Assembly: GCF_018885265.1 (NCBI RefSeq)
Contig: NZ_CP076538.1
Location: forward strand, 2,020,001-2,084,000
From: Amycolatopsis aidingensis
GTDB lineage: Bacteria; Actinomycetota; Actinomycetes; Mycobacteriales; Pseudonocardiaceae
DNA: 64,000 nucleotides
Reading direction: 5' to 3'
Shown: in pieces, positions 42,150 through 51,137 of the stretch
Numbering within the stretch: the first letter of the stretch is position 1
Layout of the letters: each line of letters begins with the position of its first letter
Translations under genes and position numbers: made by a program
Notes under the pieces: model-generated
The model's input: the letters and a program-made list of their open reading frames with translations, nothing else
Told to the model about the DNA's origin: nothing
Databases searched by the model: none

Positions 42150-42196
42150 CCGGCCAGCACGCGCGGATACGTGCGGGCGCGCCCATGTCCCGGCCG

Positions 42197-43333
42197 TCAG
42201 GTGCCCGGACCGGCGAGCAGGTCGCCGCCGACACGGTCCTTGCAGACCTCAACGGAGTAGGCCATCAGGCCAGGGGCCTGCGCGTCCCGGAAGTGCCGCT
42301 GGATCGGTGAGCTGCGCAGGTATCCCGAGCCGCCGCCCACCCGGACGCCGAGCTGGGCGATGTCCCGCGCGATGTCGTTGGCAAGTGGCTTGGCACGCAA
42401 GGCCGCGGCGGCGAACTCCGGGGAGTTCTGGTCGGCGAGCCAGCAGGTCTGCCGCGCGTACAGGGTGGCGGAGTCCAGCCGCAGGTGGGCATCGGCGACC
42501 TCGAACCGCAGCCATTGCATCTGCGCCAGCGGCTCGCCGGTGGTGGGGATGGTGCGGTTCCTGGCGTGGTCGACCAGGGCGGCCAGCGCGGCGTCGGCGA
42601 TGCCCAGCGCGAGGAAGGGCAGGCCGGCCGCGATGTGGTTGGGCTTCGGCTCGGCCGGTGGCAGGCACCGGCGGTCGGCGGGCAGCAGGGTGCCGTCGAG
42701 CTGGATGAGCTGGCTGCGGCTGGCCCGCAGGCCCATGGTGTCCCAGATCGGGATGTAGCTGACCGTGTCGTCCGGGGCCAGCCCGAAGAAGGCGGGCTGG
42801 CCCTCGACCAGGGCGTTGATCAGGAAGTGGTCGGCGATCTCGCAGCCGGAGACGAAGCGTTTGGCCCCGGTCAGGCGGTACCCGCCCGGCACCGGCTCGG
42901 CTGCCTGCAGCGGCATCAGGAACATGTTGCCGCAGCTGGGCTCGGACAGCGCGTTGGCGAATCGGTTGCCAGCGCGCAGCTCCTCGGCGTAGTACTTCGC
43001 CGCGCCGGGCGCCGACATTTGCACCAGGCCCGCGGCGGCTCCGATATGCATCAGCCAGATGCACGCCGTGGACGGGCAGGCGGCGCTCAGGATGCGGACG
43101 ATCTCGCCGAAGGAACGGAAGCTCAGCGCCTGCCCGCCGTACTCGGCAGGCAGGGTCGCGAGGTCCAGCCCGCTGGCATGCAGGGCACGCAGGTTCCGAA
43201 TCGGCAGCTCGGCCGTGTCGTCCAACTCGGCCGCGGTCTCCGCGAAGCCCGCGGCGAGCTCGGTCGCGGTCGTTACCAAGGCTTGCTCGTGCGCGGGCGG
43301 TCCGAGCGGATGATCGTTGTGCATGGGCGCCAT
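42197..43333 (-). CDS. Acyl-CoA dehydrogenase-family flavoprotein
   Basis: About 378 aa. N-terminal helical domain with LDLATLPAEYGGQALSFRSFGEIVRILSAACPSTACIWLMH, a middle beta domain (ALSEPSCGNMFLMPLQAAEPVPGGYRLTGAKRFVSGCEIADHFLINAL) and the C-terminal helical domain with HARNRTIPTTGEPLAQMQWLRFEVADAHLRL. The usual catalytic Glu position is not obvious; members with AKRFVSGC and this C-terminus include group D flavin monooxygenases and dibenzothiophene monooxygenase-like proteins, so a hydroxylase is possible. ATG 43333 or 43324 are start candidates. Confidence 0.8.
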   Translation of the reverse strand: MAPMHNDHPLGPPAHEQALVTTATELAAGFAETAAELDDTAELPIRNLRALHASGLDLATLPAEYGGQALSFRSFGEIVRILSAACPSTACIWLMHIGAAAGLVQMSAPGAAKYYAEELRAGNRFANALSEPSCGNMFLMPLQAAEPVPGGYRLTGAKRFVSGCEIADHFLINALVEGQPAFFGLAPDDTVSYIPIWDTMGLRASRSQLIQLDGTLLPADRRCLPPAEPKPNHIAAGLPFLALGIADAALAALVDHARNRTIPTTGEPLAQMQWLRFEVADAHLRLDSATLYARQTCWLADQNSPEFAAAALRAKPLANDIARDIAQLGVRVGGGSGYLRSSPIQRHFRDAQAPGLMAYSVEVCKDRVGGDLLAGPGT

Positions 43334-43361
43334 TATCGTCGGCCCGCGGCCGGACACCGCC

Positions 43362-43694
43362 CTAACCGCCGGGGAAGGGCGCGTAGCGTTGTTCCAGCTC
43401 GACGGCCTTGACGATCAACAGGAGCAGCAGGAGCCCCGGCACGACGAGCCAGGGCCAGGCGAGCCTGCGCCCCGGACGTACCAGCAACACCTGCATCACC
43501 AGGACCACCAGCGCGACGACGGTACCGGCCCTGGTGACCAGGTTGACCACATCGATGGCGCCGTAGTCCCAGACACCCTGCGGGGTGATGCCGTAAGCGG
43601 CGACGACGAAGATGCCCGCGAAGATGTCGGAAACGACCGCGAGCACACCGGCGAGCGCCGTCTTCGCGGGCAGTCCGTTCTGGTTCTCCGGCAT
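43362..43694 (-). CDS. Small three-helix membrane protein of the ESX-type operon
   Basis: 110 aa with three hydrophobic segments (LAGVLAVVSDIFAGIFVVAAYGI, GTVVALVVLVMQVLL, WPWLVVPGLLLLLLIVKAV) and no recognised domain. It starts five bases after the stop of the lytic transglycosylase-like gene on the same strand, so it is co-transcribed. Possible roles are immunity against that enzyme or an accessory for its export; both are inference from position only. Confidence 0.7.
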   Translation of the reverse strand: MPENQNGLPAKTALAGVLAVVSDIFAGIFVVAAYGITPQGVWDYGAIDVVNLVTRAGTVVALVVLVMQVLLVRPGRRLAWPWLVVPGLLLLLLIVKAVELEQRYAPFPGG

Positions 43695-43699
43695 GGCGG

Positions 43700-45064
43700 C
43701 TAGCCGAGCGCTTCCTTCGCCTTGCCGAGGTTCTCCATGAAGCCGTCCCCGTACCCTTGGGCCGCCTTGCCCTCCCAGTACGGGCCGCCGTTGTATCTGG
43801 CCGCCAACTCGCGATACTCCTCAGCCGTCATGTTCTCGCTGTCACCGAATCCGGACTGCTGCTTCAGGTCGGAAAGATGAGCCGCGGCGACGAAAATGTT
43901 CTGCTTGGGGTCGTTCAGCGCCTCGACGATCTCCATCCGCTGGGCCGGGGACATGGTCGCCGGATCGTATCCCAGCGTCTCGGCGGCCCGGCGTACCTGG
44001 ATCGCGATCGGGCCCATGGAGGTGGCGTTGGACCTGCGGTCGTCGTTCGGGTCCAGACCCGGATTCTCGGCCTCTTCGCGCATGCGTAGGCCGAGGACAC
44101 CGTAGTCCAGCCAGTATGCCTCGCCCGCCACTTCCTGCCAGGCGATTCCGGCCACCAGGTCTCGGGGCAACCCGTACTTCTCCGCGGCGGCGGAGATGAC
44201 CTCCCGATTGTCCCGGACCCACTCCGCACGGTAGGAGTCATCCGTCTCCCAACCCTGGTACCACGGGATGGTGACATTGCCGCCAGGTAGTTCGGCGGCC
44301 GCGGCCTTGATCTCGGCCAGCGCGGGTGAGGTCCCGTCGGAAAAACCGCCGGGCCCGTATCCCGGCTTTTCTCCGGTTCCGCTGAGCTGAACGTTGGGGT
44401 CGCCGGAGGCGTCATCGGCCTCCTTACCGATCGCCGAGATGCCACCGATGATGGCCGCTGCGTCGGCGGAGTCCGCCCTGAAGTCGGGAAGTGTCGTGTA
44501 CGCCGTGTTCAGGGCGTCCAGGCAGGTCGCTCTGGCTTCCTCTTCCACCTGTTTCGCGGCGGTGAACTTGCTTTTCGTCTCATTGTAATAGCGTTCGGCA
44601 TCCGCTCGGATGGAATCGAGATCCATGCCGAGTTCCGCTATCCAGTCGAGGACTCCCGTGGTGCCACGGATGTCCTCCCATTTCCGCATGGGTTCGGCGG
44701 CCTGGGCGGTGGCTGTGAAGGCGTAGGCGACCGAGTCGACCAGCTCGGCCAACTTGGCCTCGGTGACCTGTCCCTCGTCCACGAGCCTTTTCGCCCTCTC
44801 CAGCTCCGGCCAGTACCCGGCCAGCGCTCGGTGCGCCAACTCGAACGCATGGGCCAGATTGTCAAGGAGACCGTTGGCGTCGGCAATCCGAAGATCGTAC
44901 TTCTCTCGTCCCGCACCTTCCCATACGAGGTCGTCCTTGGCGCGCCGCAGCACGGGCCGCACGCTGTCGAGCAGATCGACCATCCGCTGGAACTCGCGCG
45001 CGTTGAGCTCGACGAACTCGGGACCACTGCGCTCGATGTACTTCACCTCGGAGAAGTGGGTCAC
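43700..45064 (-). CDS. ESX/T7SS-type secreted protein with transglycosylase-like C-terminus
   Basis: 454 aa from GTG 45064 (ribosome site AGGTGAGG). Residues 1-200 are long helices of the WXG100/LXG type (EFQRMVDLLDSVRPVLRRAKDDLVWEGAGREKYDLRIADANGLLDNLAHAFELAHRAL), with WEG at a helix-turn-helix hinge. After a Gly/Pro linker (about 215-245) comes a lysozyme-like domain: AAEKYGLPRDLVAGIAWQEVAGE with the likely catalytic Glu, SMGPIAIQVRRAAETLGYDP, and AARYNGGPYW. No Sec signal peptide, consistent with type VII export. It should cleave peptidoglycan outside the membrane. Operon with an EspC-like gene upstream and a membrane protein downstream. Confidence 0.82.
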   Translation of the reverse strand: MTHFSEVKYIERSGPEFVELNAREFQRMVDLLDSVRPVLRRAKDDLVWEGAGREKYDLRIADANGLLDNLAHAFELAHRALAGYWPELERAKRLVDEGQVTEAKLAELVDSVAYAFTATAQAAEPMRKWEDIRGTTGVLDWIAELGMDLDSIRADAERYYNETKSKFTAAKQVEEEARATCLDALNTAYTTLPDFRADSADAAAIIGGISAIGKEADDASGDPNVQLSGTGEKPGYGPGGFSDGTSPALAEIKAAAAELPGGNVTIPWYQGWETDDSYRAEWVRDNREVISAAAEKYGLPRDLVAGIAWQEVAGEAYWLDYGVLGLRMREEAENPGLDPNDDRRSNATSMGPIAIQVRRAAETLGYDPATMSPAQRMEIVEALNDPKQNIFVAAAHLSDLKQQSGFGDSENMTAEEYRELAARYNGGPYWEGKAAQGYGDGFMENLGKAKEALG

Positions 45065-45071
45065 GGTGACC

Positions 45072-45395
45072 TCACCTTTTCTCCGGGGGCACATAGGTGC
45101 CTGTCAGGAACCTGTCGAGCCTCGCGGCCATGTTCTGGTCCACCGAAACCAGCGCCTGCCCCGCGGCGGTCAGCTTCGTGGAGAGGGCACCGAGCAGCGC
45201 CACCAGATCCTGGAACTGGTCATCGGCAAAGCGCGCGAACTCCTCGACCTTCTTTCCGACGTCGGGGTGGCTGCGTGGCGCCTTGGCGGCCACGCAGTTG
45301 TCCCCGTCCAGACGGCCTTCCCGTAACAGCCCCGCGACCTCAGCCAGCAGATGCGAGCTCCCGTCGATCGACGCGGGGTCCGCGCGAAAGTTCAT
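45072..45395 (-). CDS. EspC-like small ESX-associated helical protein
   Basis: 107 aa from ATG 45395 (GGGGAGGAATC ribosome site). The sequence starts MNFRADPASIDGSSHLLAEVAGLL and continues with VEEFARFADDQFQDLVALLGALSTKLTAAGQALVSVDQNMAARLD, a two-helix hairpin as in WXG100/EspC-type substrates of type VII secretion, including the closing AAxL pattern. It starts the operon with the large secreted transglycosylase-like protein, seven bases upstream, and may serve as its secretion partner. Confidence 0.75.
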   Translation of the reverse strand: MNFRADPASIDGSSHLLAEVAGLLREGRLDGDNCVAAKAPRSHPDVGKKVEEFARFADDQFQDLVALLGALSTKLTAAGQALVSVDQNMAARLDRFLTGTYVPPEKR

Positions 45396-45448
45396 GATTC
45401 CTCCCCCGGCCGCGATTCTCACCGCGGCCTCAGGGTAGCAGTATTGCT

Positions 45449-45476
45449 TCGACAATTTCGAGATTCGAATTGTCGA
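45449..45476. promoter_or_regulatory. 28-base inverted repeat between ESX operon and MFS gene
   Basis: Outer arms TCGACAATT (45449-45457) and AATTGTCGA (45468-45476) are perfect, and inner TTCGA/TCGAA extends the symmetry with one bulge around a GAT centre. It is divergent-promoter DNA between the ESX-type genes and the drug efflux gene. A QacR/TetR-sized operator is likely, but the regulator gene is not adjacent. Confidence 0.65.
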
Positions 45477-45628
45477 TCATTTCTCGATGGCCGTATCAAG
45501 ATCGTCCCGGTCCGCCGCTGCCCCGCGAGCCCGGCCGCTGCCGAAAAATTCTCCAGTGGGTGTCGTTCCGGCGCCGTCCCGTTCGACGTACCGGTGACAG
45601 GCGAGGACCGAGATCATGGAGACGAGTG

Positions 45629-47185
45629 ATGACCGTGGAGACGAAGGCGACGGCCGGCCGCCGGGAGTGGACCGGACTGGCGGTGCTGGCGCTGCCCACC
45701 CTGTTGCTGTCACTGGACCTGAGCGTGCTGCACCTCGCGGTCCCGCATCTGGCCGCTGACCTGCGGCCCAGCAGCAGCGAACTGCTGTGGATCATCGACA
45801 TCTACGGATTCCTGATCGCCGGGTTCCTGGTCACCATGGGGACGCTGGGGGACCGGATCGGGCGGCGGAAGCTGCTGATGATCGGGGGCACGGCCTTCGC
45901 CTTGGCTTCGGTGGTGGCGGCGTTCGCCTCCAGCCCGGCCATGCTGATCGGGGCGCGTGCGGTGCTCGGGGTGGCGGGTGCGACGTTGATGCCCTCGACG
46001 CTGGCCCTGATCAGCAACATGTTCCGGGACCCGAAGCAGCGCGGCACCGCGATCGCGGTGTGGATGAGCTGCTTCATGGGTGGCATGGTGCTCGGCCCGC
46101 TGGCCGGTGGCCTGATCCTCGAGGTCGCCTGGTGGGGCGCGGTCTTCCTGCTGGCCGTTCCGGTCATGGTGCTGCTGCTGGCCACCGCACCCAGGCTGCT
46201 GCCGGAGTACCGCGACGAGCAGGCTGGCCGGCTGGATCTGACCAGTGTGGCGCTGTCGCTGGGCACCATCCTGCCGGTCATCTTCGCGCTGAAGGAGCTC
46301 GCCAAGAGCGGGCCGAACCCGGGTACCCTGCTCGCGCTGGTGGCCGGTCTGGGTCTCGGGGTGGTGTTCGTCCGGCGGCAGCGGCGGATGGCCGAGCCGA
46401 TGCTGGACCTGAGCCTGTTCCGCAACCGGACCTTCACCGCCGCACTGAGCATCATGCTCGTCGGCGCGGTCACCATGGGCGGTGTCTTCCTGCTGGTCAG
46501 CCAGTACCTGCAACTGGTAGCGGGCCTTTCGGCCGCGCAGGCCGGTCTCGCGCTGGTGCCGCAGGCGATCGCGGTGGTGATCGGCTCGCTCATCGCTCCG
46601 CGGCTGGCCAGGCGGATCCGGCCGGAGTTCGTGCTGGGTCTGGGGATGCTGGTGGCGGCGGCGGGGATCCTGCTGTTCACCAGGGCAGACAGCGGTGACG
46701 GGGTGGTGCTGGTGGTACTCGGCCTTTCGGTGGCCGCCTTCGGGATGGGCCCGCAGGGCGTGCTGTGCACCGAGATGGTGGTCGGTTCGGTTCCGCCCCG
46801 CAAGGCCGGGGCGGCATCCGCGATGTCGGAAACCAGCGGCGAGTTCGGGATCGCGATGGGAATCGCGGTGTTCGGCAGTATCGGCACCGCAGTCTACCGC
46901 GGCGATCTGGCCCTGCCCGGCAGCCTGCCTGCCGGCCCGGCGGCCGAGGCCACCGAGAGCCTGGCCGGCGCGGTCAACACCGCCGCCGGCATCGGGGATC
47001 AGGCCGGCACGGCGCTGCTGGCCTCGGCACGGGAGGCCTTCACCAGCGGGCTGCACACCGTCGCGGCCATCGGCGCGGTCGCCGTGGTGGCCTTCGCTCT
47101 CGCCGGCATGCTCGCGTTGCGCAGGGCCCGTTCCAGCACCGAGCACCCGCAGGACACCGAGACGGAGGCGCTGGTCGCCCCCTGA
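45629..47185 (+). CDS. MFS multidrug efflux pump, 14-TM DHA2 (QacA/SmvA-like)
   Basis: 518 aa with 14 predicted membrane segments. SmvA/QacA-like N-terminus: LLSLDLSVLHLAVPHLAADLRPSSSELLWIIDIYGFLIAGFLVTMGTLGDRIGRRKLL, including motif D1 and motif A (GTLGDRIGRRK), and motif C GARAVLGVAGATLMPSTLALI. The conserved acidic residues in TM1 (LDLSVLH) and the ELLWIIDIYGF segment match cation-drug exporters. It probably exports cationic dyes or antiseptics with proton antiport. ATG 45629. A 28-base inverted repeat upstream suggests repressor control. Confidence 0.92.
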   Translation: MTVETKATAGRREWTGLAVLALPTLLLSLDLSVLHLAVPHLAADLRPSSSELLWIIDIYGFLIAGFLVTMGTLGDRIGRRKLLMIGGTAFALASVVAAFASSPAMLIGARAVLGVAGATLMPSTLALISNMFRDPKQRGTAIAVWMSCFMGGMVLGPLAGGLILEVAWWGAVFLLAVPVMVLLLATAPRLLPEYRDEQAGRLDLTSVALSLGTILPVIFALKELAKSGPNPGTLLALVAGLGLGVVFVRRQRRMAEPMLDLSLFRNRTFTAALSIMLVGAVTMGGVFLLVSQYLQLVAGLSAAQAGLALVPQAIAVVIGSLIAPRLARRIRPEFVLGLGMLVAAAGILLFTRADSGDGVVLVVLGLSVAAFGMGPQGVLCTEMVVGSVPPRKAGAASAMSETSGEFGIAMGIAVFGSIGTAVYRGDLALPGSLPAGPAAEATESLAGAVNTAAGIGDQAGTALLASAREAFTSGLHTVAAIGAVAVVAFALAGMLALRRARSSTEHPQDTETEALVAP

Positions 47186-47333
47186 TTCCGGGGCTCTTCC
47201 CGACCCGGACCGTTGACGAACCGGTCACACGTATGCAACCTTTGATTCCCTGTTTGCAAGAACTCGACTGATCTACGCAAAAGATGGTCGAGCTTGCGGA
47301 AAACCCTGCTTTCCACTCGAACAGAGGATCCTC

Positions 47334-50300
47334 ATGGAACGGAAACAACCCCGGTGGCGGTTGCTGACCGGTCTCCTCACCGCCGGCCTGCTGGCCGCGG
47401 GACTCCTGCCCGGCTCCGCTTCCGCCGCGCCCGGCTCCCTGGACGCGGCCGGTGCCGGCAGCACGGAGGGGGCCCCGACCACCGTCCTGGACACGACTCT
47501 CTCCGCCAGCAGCGCGCTGCCCGGCTACCCGGTCGGCAACGCGGGCGATGGCAACCAGGACAGTTACTGGGAGAGCACCAACAATGCCTTCCCACAGTGG
47601 ATCCAGGCCGACCTCGGCTCGACCACCGCGGTGAACCAGGTGGTGCTCGAGCTCCCCGCGGACTGGGAACCCCGCACGCAGACGCTGACCGTGCAGGGCA
47701 GCACGACCGGCACCTCCTTCGACACTCTCGTCGAGTCCGCGGGCTACGAGTTCGATCAGGGCTCGGGCAACACGGTCACCATCCCGTTCACCGCCACCAC
47801 CCGCTATCTGCGGCTGACGGTCACGGCCAACACCGGCTGGCCTGCCGCGCAGTTCGCCGAGTTCGAGGTACACGGGCCGGATTCCGGGGACACCCAGGCG
47901 CCGAGCGCGCCCTTCGACCTGGCCTACACCGAGCCCGAGCCAGGGCAGATCAGGCTGACCTGGGGCGCGGCCACCGACAACGTGGACGTGACGAGCTACG
48001 CGATCTACCGCGACGGCACGCTCGTCGCGACCGTGCCGGGCACCGAACTGACCTACACCGACACCCCGCCCGCGGCGGACACCGTGGAGTACTTCGTGCG
48101 TGCGCGGGACGCCGCGGGCAACGAGTCGCCGGACAGCAACCGGGTGACCAGGGTCGGGGAGGGGCCAGCAGGGGAGAACCTGGCCGAGGGCAAACCGATC
48201 GAGGCGTCCTCGACCGTGCATTCCTATGTCGCCGCCAACGCCAACGACGGTGACGTCGGTACCTACTGGGAGTCCGCGGCCGGATACCCTTCGACCCTGA
48301 CCGTGCGGCTCGGCGCGAACGCGGACATCACCTCGGTGGTCGTGCGACTCAACCCCGACCCGATCTGGAGCCCGCGCACCCAGAGCATCGAGGTGCTCGG
48401 TCGCGAGCAGTCAGGGTCGGAGTTCACCACCCTGCTCGGCAGGGCGGACTACGCCTTCGACCCCTCGGCCAACCAGAACTCGGTGACGCTGCCGGTGAAC
48501 GGCCGTGCCGCCGAGGTGCGGCTGCGGTTCTCCGGCAACACCGGCGCGCCCGGCGGGCAGGTCGCCGAGTTCCAGGTGTTCGGCACACCCGCGCCCAACC
48601 CGGACCTGACGGTCACCTCGATGACGTGGACGCCCAGCGCGCCGACCGAGACCAGTGAGATCACCCTCTCCGCCACCGTGCGCAACACCGGCAGCGCGCC
48701 CGCGGGGGAGACCGTGCTGGACTTCGCCCTTGGCGGATCGGCCGTGGGCAACACCCGGGTGGCGCCGCTGGCCGCCGGAGCATCGGCGACCGTCTCGCTC
48801 AACGCCGGTACCCGTGCCAAGGGCAGCTACACCTTGTCGTCCACAGTGGATCCTTCGGACACGGTCGTGGAGCGGGACGAAGAAAACAACACCCGCACCG
48901 CGGCCGAACGCCTGGTGGTCGCGCAGGCACCAGGGCCGGACCTGCGGGTGCTCGATGTCACGCCGAATCCGGCGAACCCCGCGGTGGGGGCGCCGGTGAC
49001 CTTCACCGTGACCCTGGACAACCCCGGTACCTCGACCGCGGAGGAGTCGGTGACCAGGGTGTCCGTGGGTGGCACGACGCTGGACACCGGGACCCCGGCG
49101 GTCGCCGCGGGAGCCACCGAAACCGTGCCGGTGGACGGCAGCTGGACCGCGACCAGCGGCGGTGCGACGATCACCGCCACCGCCGACGCGAACGACGCCG
49201 TCACCGAGACCAACGAGACGAACAACCAGTTCTCCCGGTCCCTTGTGGTCGGACGCGGCGCCGCCGTGCCGTATGTCGAGTACGAGGCGGAGGCCGGCCG
49301 CTATGACGGCACCCTGCTGGTGACCGACCCGGAACGCACGTTCGGGCACACCAACTTCGCCACCGAGTCCTCCGGCCGCCAGTCGGTACGGCTGGACAAC
49401 ACCGGTCAGTACGTCGAGTTCACCTCGACGAACCAGGCCAACTCGATCGTGGTGCGCAACTCCGTACCGGACGCGCCGGGTGGGGGCGGTGCCGACCACC
49501 CGATCAGCCTGTATGTCAACGGAAACTTCGAGCGGAAGCTGACGCTCTCCTCGAAGCACAGCTGGCTGTACGGCAACACCGACGATCCGGAGGGCCTGAC
49601 CAACACCCCGCAGGCCGACGCGCGGCGGCTGTTCGACGAGTCGCATGCACTGCTGGGGCGGTCCTACCCGCCCGGCACCACGTTCCGGCTGCAGCGGGAC
49701 GCGGGCGACGACGCGTCGTTCTACATCATCGACCTGATCGACCTCGAGCAGGTCGCGCCGCCGAAAAGCAAGCCTGCCGAGTGCACGTCGATCACCGAGT
49801 ACGGTGCGGTGCCGAATGACGACGGTGACGACACCTCCGCACTCCAGCGGGCGGTGACCGATGACCAGAACGGCGTCATATCCTGCGTCTGGGTTCCGGC
49901 CGGGCAGTGGCGGCAGGAGCAGAAGATCCTCACCGACGATCCCCAGGACAGGGGGACGCACAACCAGGTCGGGATCAGCAACGTCACCATCCGCGGCGCG
50001 GGTATGTGGCACTCGCAGTTCTACACGCTGACCGAGCCGCAGGACGCCGACGGCATCAACCACCCGCACGAGGGCAACTTCGGGTTCGATATCGACAAGA
50101 ACACCCAGATCTCCGATATCGCGATCTTCGGCTCCGGGCGGATCCGCGGCGGGGATGGTGGCGCCGAGGGCGGGGTCGGCCTCAACGGCCGGTTCGGCAC
50201 CGGCACGAAGATCTCGGACGTGTGGATCGAGCACGCGAACGTCGGGGTCTGGGTCGGCAGGGATTACAGCAACATTCCGGCGCTGTGGGGCCCGGCCGAC

Positions 50301-51077
50301 GGCCTGGAGTTCTCCGGCATGCGCATCCGCAACACCTACGCCGACGGCATCAACTTCACCAACGGCACCAGGAACTCGCGGGTGTTCAACTCCTCGTTCC
50401 GCAACACCGGTGACGACTCGCTGGCGGTATGGGCCAACCGGTACGTCAAGGACCCGGCGGTCGACATCGCGCACGACAACGAGTTCGTCAACAACACGAT
50501 CCAACTTCCGTGGCGCGCCAACGGGATCGCGATCTACGGTGGTTACGGTAACCGGATCGAGAACAATCTGGTCTACGACACGATGAACTATCCTGGCATC
50601 ATGCTGGCTACGGACCACAGCCCGTTGCCGTTCTCCGGCGAGACGGTGATCGCCGGCAATGCCCTGTACCGTTGCGGTGGCGTGTTCTGGAACGAGCAGC
50701 AGGAGTTCGGGGCGATCACGTTCTTCGCGCAGACCCACGACATCACCGGCGTGACCCTGCGGGACACCGAGATCCATGACTCGACCTACGACGGAATCCA
50801 GTTCAAGAACGGTGGCGGCAGTATCCCGGACCTGGAGATCAGCAATGTGCTGATCGACAAGTCGAACAACGGGGCCGGCATCCTCGCCATGGGAGGGGCA
50901 CGTGGCAGCGCCACGCTGACGAACGTGACCATCACCAACTCGGCCGAAGGAGACATCGTCATCCAGCCCGGGTCGACCTTCAAGATCAACGGCGGTCCGG
51001 CACCCGCACCGTCCGAACGGGACGATCGGAAGGCGGAGAGCGTCCTCCCGCCGTCCCGCCGCGACGGCACCGGGTAG
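47334..51077 (+). CDS. Large secreted multidomain alpha-glucanase, GH87-like
   Basis: 1247 aa. Signal peptide (LLTGLLTAGLLAAGLLPGSASA) about 1-31. Then: F5/8C (discoidin) domain about 45-180, fibronectin III 190-278, second discoidin 285-420, two CARDB-like Ig domains about 425-530 and 535-640, CBM35/6-like domain 645-800 (YVEYEAEAGRYDGTLL), and a parallel beta-helix from about 810 (ITEYGAVPNDDGDDTSALQRAV). Acidic residues in YADGINFTNG and NTGDDSLAVW correspond to the Asp triad of GH87 mycodextranases/alpha-1,3-glucanases. It should attack fungal or bacterial alpha-glucans outside the cell. ATG 47334, AGAGGAT ribosome site. A bidirectional terminator follows. Confidence 0.85.
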   Translation: MERKQPRWRLLTGLLTAGLLAAGLLPGSASAAPGSLDAAGAGSTEGAPTTVLDTTLSASSALPGYPVGNAGDGNQDSYWESTNNAFPQWIQADLGSTTAVNQVVLELPADWEPRTQTLTVQGSTTGTSFDTLVESAGYEFDQGSGNTVTIPFTATTRYLRLTVTANTGWPAAQFAEFEVHGPDSGDTQAPSAPFDLAYTEPEPGQIRLTWGAATDNVDVTSYAIYRDGTLVATVPGTELTYTDTPPAADTVEYFVRARDAAGNESPDSNRVTRVGEGPAGENLAEGKPIEASSTVHSYVAANANDGDVGTYWESAAGYPSTLTVRLGANADITSVVVRLNPDPIWSPRTQSIEVLGREQSGSEFTTLLGRADYAFDPSANQNSVTLPVNGRAAEVRLRFSGNTGAPGGQVAEFQVFGTPAPNPDLTVTSMTWTPSAPTETSEITLSATVRNTGSAPAGETVLDFALGGSAVGNTRVAPLAAGASATVSLNAGTRAKGSYTLSSTVDPSDTVVERDEENNTRTAAERLVVAQAPGPDLRVLDVTPNPANPAVGAPVTFTVTLDNPGTSTAEESVTRVSVGGTTLDTGTPAVAAGATETVPVDGSWTATSGGATITATADANDAVTETNETNNQFSRSLVVGRGAAVPYVEYEAEAGRYDGTLLVTDPERTFGHTNFATESSGRQSVRLDNTGQYVEFTSTNQANSIVVRNSVPDAPGGGGADHPISLYVNGNFERKLTLSSKHSWLYGNTDDPEGLTNTPQADARRLFDESHALLGRSYPPGTTFRLQRDAGDDASFYIIDLIDLEQVAPPKSKPAECTSITEYGAVPNDDGDDTSALQRAVTDDQNGVISCVWVPAGQWRQEQKILTDDPQDRGTHNQVGISNVTIRGAGMWHSQFYTLTEPQDADGINHPHEGNFGFDIDKNTQISDIAIFGSGRIRGGDGGAEGGVGLNGRFGTGTKISDVWIEHANVGVWVGRDYSNIPALWGPADGLEFSGMRIRNTYADGINFTNGTRNSRVFNSSFRNTGDDSLAVWANRYVKDPAVDIAHDNEFVNNTIQLPWRANGIAIYGGYGNRIENNLVYDTMNYPGIMLATDHSPLPFSGETVIAGNALYRCGGVFWNEQQEFGAITFFAQTHDITGVTLRDTEIHDSTYDGIQFKNGGGSIPDLEISNVLIDKSNNGAGILAMGGARGSATLTNVTITNSAEGDIVIQPGSTFKINGGPAPAPSERDDRKAESVLPPSRRDGTG

Positions 51078-51089
51078 TCGTTCGGCAGG

Positions 51090-51128
51090 CGAAGGGCTCG
51101 CGGTCCCGTTCCGGGGCCGCGAGCCCTT
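51090..51128. terminator. Bidirectional terminator between GH87-like and SDR genes
   Basis: Perfect 13-base arms GAAGGGCTCGCGG (51090-51102) and CCGCGAGCCCTTC (51116-51128), extended by GGCAG/CTGCC outside with one unpaired base on the left arm. It lies between convergent genes. No clear T-run, so it is a GC-rich actinomycete-type terminator. Confidence 0.8.
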
Positions 51129-51137
51129 CCTGCCATG

